9,969 nucleotides of DNA from CAYMND01 sp964465065 (GTDB lineage: Bacteria > Acidobacteriota > Aminicenantia > UBA2199), in contig CAYXHZ010000086.1 in the NCBI GenBank assembly GCA_964465065.1, forward strand, positions 1-9,969, in the 5' to 3' direction. Made by a program: the position numbers and the translations under genes. The notes under the pieces are model-generated. The model did not search any database, had not been told where the DNA came from, and saw only the letters and a list, made by a program, of their open reading frames with translations. This document shows, one piece after another, positions 7,281 through 9,969 of the stretch; the first letter of the stretch is position 1; each line of letters opens with the position of its first letter.

Positions 7281-8774
7281 TCACCTTTTCTTTTTCAGCT
7301 TTTTCAGCTGTTCTCCGGCGTTGGGGTTGTCCGGATTCATGGCCAGGGTTTTCTCGTAATAGCCGATGGCCTCCTGAATCAGACCGGAGCGCAGGCAGGA
7401 TTCGGCCAGGCTGTCCCAGACATTGGCGTCGTCCGGAAACAGGCGGGCGTTGAGCCGGAAAAAGCGCAGGGCCATGGACAGATCGTCTTCCCGGATGAGC
7501 TGGTAGCCGATGCTGTTCAGGCCGGCGGCGCTGCCCATTTGATACCCGCCTTCCGCCAGTACCCGCTTGAAACCTTCGATATCGTCCTCCAGTCGCTGTG
7601 TTTTCATCCGCTGGTAGAGATAGCGGTCGGGCGGCAGACCGGGCAACTTGGTTTCCTTTCCGAAGAGAATCCCTTCGATGCCGGCGTAAAGCGTGGCGAT
7701 ACGGGCACCCATATCGAGATTGGAGAGGATGACGATGGTGAAGTCGTCTTTCTCATGAAGGGTGTACCAGGATGTGAAACCGTCCTGGCCGCCGCGGTGG
7801 CCGATGACCGTGTTGCCGGTTCGGTGGCGGATGCCGTCCGGAATGACGTCCCAGAGCAGGGCGTATGGCCCGAGATCGTCGTTCTTATAGGGGGTCAGCA
7901 TGACCTTTTTGTTTTCTTCCTCCAGCAGCTTGTTGCGATGGATTCCTCTAAGAAATTTGAACAGGTCGGGAGCGGTGCTGCGCAGGCCGGTGGCCGAAGT
8001 GGCCGGGCAGACGGTCAGGGAGGTTTCCAGGTACCCTCCGGACAGTTTGCGGATGTAGCCCGAGGCCCGGTGTTCGATGAGCTCCTCCGGCATGGCATGC
8101 ACCGTGTCTTTCATGCCCAGGGGTTCGAAGATGTTTTTCTTCAGGAAATCGCTGTACCTCATTGCCGATACCGCTTCGATGACGGCTCCCAGCAGCACCA
8201 CCCCGGAGTTGGAATAGCTGAATTTCGTGCCGGGTTCGAACTGCGGAGTTTCTTTGTAAATGAAATCCCGCAGAAAGGCCTCGAAGCCCCGTACCTGATG
8301 CATACGGCTCATGTACTCGTCGCTGTAGTGACCCAGGCCGGAAGTGTGGGTCAGGCAGTGGTAGAGGGTGATCTTGTCGCCGAAGGGAAAATCGGGCAGG
8401 TATTTTTTCACCGGATCGTGGATGGACAGGAGACCCCGCTGCGCCAGCAGCATGACCGCCACGCCGGTGAAGGGCTTGCTGCCCGAGGCGATGTTGAAAC
8501 GCGTGTCCGGGGCGTTTGGAATGTGCCAGTCGCGGTTGGCCTCGCCATAGGCTTTGCAAAAGAGGATTTCATCCCCCTTGCCCACCAGGACGCAGCCGGA
8601 GAAGAGATCCAGCTCGACGGCTTTGCCGATCATCTCCTCGATTCTGGGGGCCATAACGGATCGGAATCGTTCGCCGAATTCGGAAACGGTTTCCAGACCG
8701 GCCGCGACTGCACCGTGTACGGAAAACAGCATGAGCCAGACGGCAAACAGACACAGAATGCCTTTTGATCTCAT
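7281..8774 (-). CDS. Exported serine hydrolase (beta-lactamase/DD-peptidase family) with TPR tail
   Basis: This 497-residue protein belongs to the serine beta-lactamase-like family (PF00144 type), which includes class C beta-lactamases, D-Ala-D-Ala carboxypeptidases, D-aminopeptidases and esterases. Residues 1-25 are an export signal ending AVAA. The catalytic motifs are in order: S97-G-S-K100 (SxxK nucleophile and base), Y187-S-N189 (YxN) and H326-R-G328 (the HxG that replaces KTG in many members). LTHTSGLGHY (141-150) is also typical. The catalytic domain spans about 40-370. Residues about 415-486 contain two TPR-like repeats (LSMALRFFRLNARLFPDDANVW and IQEAIGYYEKTLAMNPDNPNA), followed by a Lys-rich end. 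Such TPR-tailed members are known and are often of unknown substrate, so a true antibiotic-resistance role should not be assumed. It is the first gene of the operon. A TTG at 8777 precedes the ATG; I use the ATG at 8774, which has AAAGGAG 7 bases upstream. Confidence 0.9.
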   Translation of the reverse strand: MRSKGILCLFAVWLMLFSVHGAVAAGLETVSEFGERFRSVMAPRIEEMIGKAVELDLFSGCVLVGKGDEILFCKAYGEANRDWHIPNAPDTRFNIASGSKPFTGVAVMLLAQRGLLSIHDPVKKYLPDFPFGDKITLYHCLTHTSGLGHYSDEYMSRMHQVRGFEAFLRDFIYKETPQFEPGTKFSYSNSGVVLLGAVIEAVSAMRYSDFLKKNIFEPLGMKDTVHAMPEELIEHRASGYIRKLSGGYLETSLTVCPATSATGLRSTAPDLFKFLRGIHRNKLLEEENKKVMLTPYKNDDLGPYALLWDVIPDGIRHRTGNTVIGHRGGQDGFTSWYTLHEKDDFTIVILSNLDMGARIATLYAGIEGILFGKETKLPGLPPDRYLYQRMKTQRLEDDIEGFKRVLAEGGYQMGSAAGLNSIGYQLIREDDLSMALRFFRLNARLFPDDANVWDSLAESCLRSGLIQEAIGYYEKTLAMNPDNPNAGEQLKKLKKKR

Positions 8775-8781
8775 CAATGGT

Positions 8782-8788
8782 CTCCTTT
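8782..8788 (-). promoter_or_regulatory. Ribosome binding site of the serine hydrolase gene
   Basis: AAAGGAG on the minus strand, 7 bases before the ATG at 8774 and 4 before the TTG at 8777. The spacing favours the ATG. Confidence 0.75.
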
Positions 8789-8799
8789 ACTTTACTTTC

Positions 8800-8828
8800 G
8801 TTATGGATACGGTAAACACCGCCATCAA
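8800..8828 (-). promoter_or_regulatory. Candidate sigma70-like promoter for the minus-strand operon
   Basis: On the minus strand, TTGATG (8828-8823) and CATAAC (8805-8800) are separated by 17 bases. Each matches the consensus at 4 of 6 positions. Transcription would start near 8793, leaving a leader of about 20 bases with the ribosome binding site. The match is modest, so the operon may use an activator or another sigma factor. Confidence 0.35.
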
Positions 8829-8834
8829 GTTACC

Positions 8835-8896
8835 GCCGATCGGCTGGGAAAACCGTCCCGGGATCGCGATAGGACTATTTTCCCAATGCCCGATCG
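8835..8896. repeat. Imperfect dyad in the divergent intergenic region
   Basis: TGGGAAAA (8845-8852) and TTTTCCCA (8878-8885) form a perfect 8-base inverted repeat. It extends outward, with a two-base bulge and one extra C, through GATCGGC (8838-8844) and GCC-CGATC (8888-8895). Palindromes are nested inside or next to it: GCCGATCGGC (8835-8844), TCCCGGGA (8856-8863), ATCGCGAT (8863-8870) and CGATCG (8891-8896). It lies between the two divergent promoter candidates and has no T run, so an operator is likelier than a terminator. No known regulator site is recognised. Confidence 0.45.
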
Positions 8897-8921
8897 CCGC
8901 AGTCATGTTCACATACCGCCC

Positions 8922-8950
8922 TTTACAGCCTGGGCCGCATGCTATACAAT
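8922..8950 (+). promoter_or_regulatory. Sigma70-like promoter of the PLP-enzyme gene
   Basis: TTTACA (8922-8927) and TACAAT (8945-8950) are separated by exactly 17 bases, and each matches the consensus at 5 of 6 positions. Transcription would start near 8957, giving a leader of about 35 bases, too short for a riboswitch. This is the best promoter in the window. Confidence 0.65.
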
Positions 8951-8977
8951 GAGTCTTCAAAATCCCACGCCCGCAGC

Positions 8978-8982
8978 AAGGA
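8978..8982 (+). promoter_or_regulatory. Ribosome binding site of the PLP-enzyme gene
   Basis: AAGGA, 9 bases before the ATG at 8992, within the expected range. Confidence 0.6.
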
Positions 8983-8991
8983 TCCGCCACC

Positions 8992-9969
8992 ATGCCCAAA
9001 GCACCGGTTTACGACTCTATTCTGGACGCCGTCGGCAACACGCCGCTGGTCCGTCTCAACCGCATCACCGCCGCCCTGAATCCCTCCGTTTTCGCCAAAC
9101 TGGAATTTCTCAACCCGACCGGCAGCGTCAAGGACCGTATCGCCAAGCACATGATCGAATGCGCCGAAGCGGACGGTCGCCTGCAGAACGGGCAGCTGAT
9201 CATCGAGAATTCCTCGGGAAACACGGCCATGGGCCTGGCCCTGGTGGCCATTCAGAAAGGCTACCGGCTCAAGGTGGTCGTCCGCGACAGCCTGACCCGC
9301 GAGAAGATGAACCAGCTCAAGGCTCTGGGCGTCGACATCCTGACCGTCGATCATACCCTGCCGCCGGCGCACCCGGACAGCTACAACCAGATCACGCCGC
9401 GCCTGGCCGCCGCCACCCCGGGCTGCTACTTCCCCGACCAGCACCGCAACCGCGAAAACAACCAGAGTCATTACCTGGGCACCGGACCGGAGATCTGGGA
9501 GCAGATGGACGGGAAAATCGACGTCCTGGTCGCCGGTATGGGCACCGGCGGCACCATCGGCGGCACCGGTAAATTTCTCAAGGAAAAAGATCCCAAAATC
9601 CGGGTAGTGGCCGTCGATCCGATCGGTTCCATATTCCACGATTACTTCTACAACCACCCCAACCCGCAATCCGCCCCGTACTTCATCGAGGGCCTGGGCG
9701 ACGAATTCCCGCTCGAGACCGCCGATTTCAGCGTCATCGACGACATCGTCAAAGTCAGCGACCGCGACGCTTTCCACATGACCCGCCGCCTGGTGCGCGA
9801 GGAGGCGGTCATGGGCGGTGGTTCCAGCGGTGCAGCCCTGTGCGGCGTCTTCCAGGTGGCCGCCGATCTGCCCAGAGGCAGCCGTATCGTCACCATCTTT
9901 CCCGACGGCGCCAGCCGCTATTTGAGCACGATTTTCAACGACGAGTGGATGAAAGCCCGGAATTTGTTA
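8992..9969 (+). CDS. Cystathionine beta-synthase/cysteine synthase family PLP enzyme, cut by window end
   Basis: An open frame of 326 codons runs off the window without a stop, so the gene is 3'-truncated here. It is a fold-type II PLP enzyme that should join serine or O-acetylserine with a thiol or sulfide to give cystathionine or cysteine in the cytoplasm. The start ILDAVGNTPLVRLNRI and NPTGSVKDR with K47 (the PLP lysine) are clear. N73-S-S-G-N-T78 is the substrate loop, G184-TGGT188 binds the cofactor phosphate, and PDGASRYL (304-311) is near the PLP ring nitrogen. VAVDPIGS and the late FNDEWM (315-320) look more like cystathionine beta-synthase than short CysK. A pair of CBS domains could follow beyond the edge. 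The loop reads ENSSGNTAMG instead of the usual EPTSGNTGIG. Codons end in C far more often than in the operon, which suggests a well-expressed core gene. No signal peptide is seen. Confidence 0.88.
   Translation, partial: MPKAPVYDSILDAVGNTPLVRLNRITAALNPSVFAKLEFLNPTGSVKDRIAKHMIECAEADGRLQNGQLIIENSSGNTAMGLALVAIQKGYRLKVVVRDSLTREKMNQLKALGVDILTVDHTLPPAHPDSYNQITPRLAAATPGCYFPDQHRNRENNQSHYLGTGPEIWEQMDGKIDVLVAGMGTGGTIGGTGKFLKEKDPKIRVVAVDPIGSIFHDYFYNHPNPQSAPYFIEGLGDEFPLETADFSVIDDIVKVSDRDAFHMTRRLVREEAVMGGGSSGAALCGVFQVAADLPRGSRIVTIFPDGASRYLSTIFNDEWMKARNLL

Larger units (their letters stand above)
67..8774 (-). other. Putative six-gene operon of exported hydrolases and propellers
   Basis: Six genes lie in one direction with gaps of about 34, 32, 48, 40 and 9 bases, listed from 5' to 3'. 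No terminator-like hairpin with a T run is visible between them. Each protein starts with a basic n-region and a hydrophobic segment of the Sec type, so all products should leave the cytoplasm. Five of the six genes have a clear Shine-Dalgarno site; the last has none and sits 9 bases behind its neighbour, which fits translational coupling. No regulator, transporter or mobile gene lies inside. That they are co-transcribed is inferred from spacing and orientation only. Confidence 0.75.

Noticed and set aside
7161..8768. A 535-codon open frame on the plus strand across the serine hydrolase gene
   Set aside because: It reads through the complement of a gene with intact SxxK, YxN and HxG motifs, a signal peptide and a ribosome site. 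Its product has no recognisable domain, so it is a shadow frame.
8980..8994. GGATCC-GCCACC-ATG, which looks like a BamHI site plus a Kozak sequence from a synthetic construct
   Set aside because: The surrounding promoter, Shine-Dalgarno site and codon use are continuous with native bacterial DNA. A chance match is the simpler reading.
8923..9777. A 284-codon open frame on the minus strand under the PLP gene
   Set aside because: The product is Val/Gly/Asp-rich with no known motif, and the plus strand has all the PLP-enzyme motifs. Strong C-ending codon bias removes stops on the opposite strand.
1..9969. CRISPR arrays, tRNA or rRNA genes, insertion sequences, phage or toxin-antitoxin genes
   Set aside because: I saw no regularly spaced repeats, tRNA-like folds, transposase or integrase motifs, or terminal repeats.

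Overview
The window is bacterial DNA of moderately high GC that is densely coded. It shows Shine-Dalgarno sites, sigma70-like promoters and short intergenic gaps. All six proteins on the minus strand carry Sec-type export signals, which suggests a Gram-negative (diderm) bacterium that exports many hydrolases and beta-propellers. Proteins of this style (PD40 propellers, 6-bladed propellers, beta-lactamase-family hydrolases with TPR tails) remind me of Acidobacteriota/Aminicenantes and related environmental phyla. That placement is a guess from memory; the window contains no taxonomic marker. A 100-N run shows that this is a draft assembly, possibly metagenomic.

Layout. From 8774 down to 67, six genes run on the minus strand with gaps of only 9 to about 50 bases, so they look like one operon. 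In transcription order they are: (1) a serine hydrolase of the beta-lactamase/DD-peptidase family with a TPR tail; (2) a probable 6-bladed beta-propeller protein interrupted by the assembly gap; (3) a PD40 (TolB-like) propeller protein; (4) an ankyrin-repeat domain fused to a metallo-beta-lactamase (MBL) fold; (5) an MBL-fold hydrolase of a different subfamily (COG1237-like) fused to a PD40 propeller; (6) a three-part protein with an NTF2-like region, an HExxH gluzincin protease and a C-terminal domain like that of glucodextranase. A 217-base divergent intergenic region (8775-8991) follows. It holds a good sigma70 promoter on the plus strand, a weaker candidate on the minus strand and a large imperfect dyad between them. 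On the plus strand from 8992, a PLP-dependent cystathionine beta-synthase/cysteine synthase family gene runs off the end of the window.

How it may work together. The operon combines three kinds of exported hydrolase (serine, MBL, zinc peptidase) with propeller, ankyrin and TPR modules that usually bind partners. PD40 occurs alone and fused to an MBL; the MBL fold occurs with ankyrins and with PD40. There is no transporter, regulator, toxin or mobile gene. The most economical reading is an envelope or secreted hydrolase module of unknown substrate. The PLP gene is divergent, more strongly codon-biased and probably unrelated in function.
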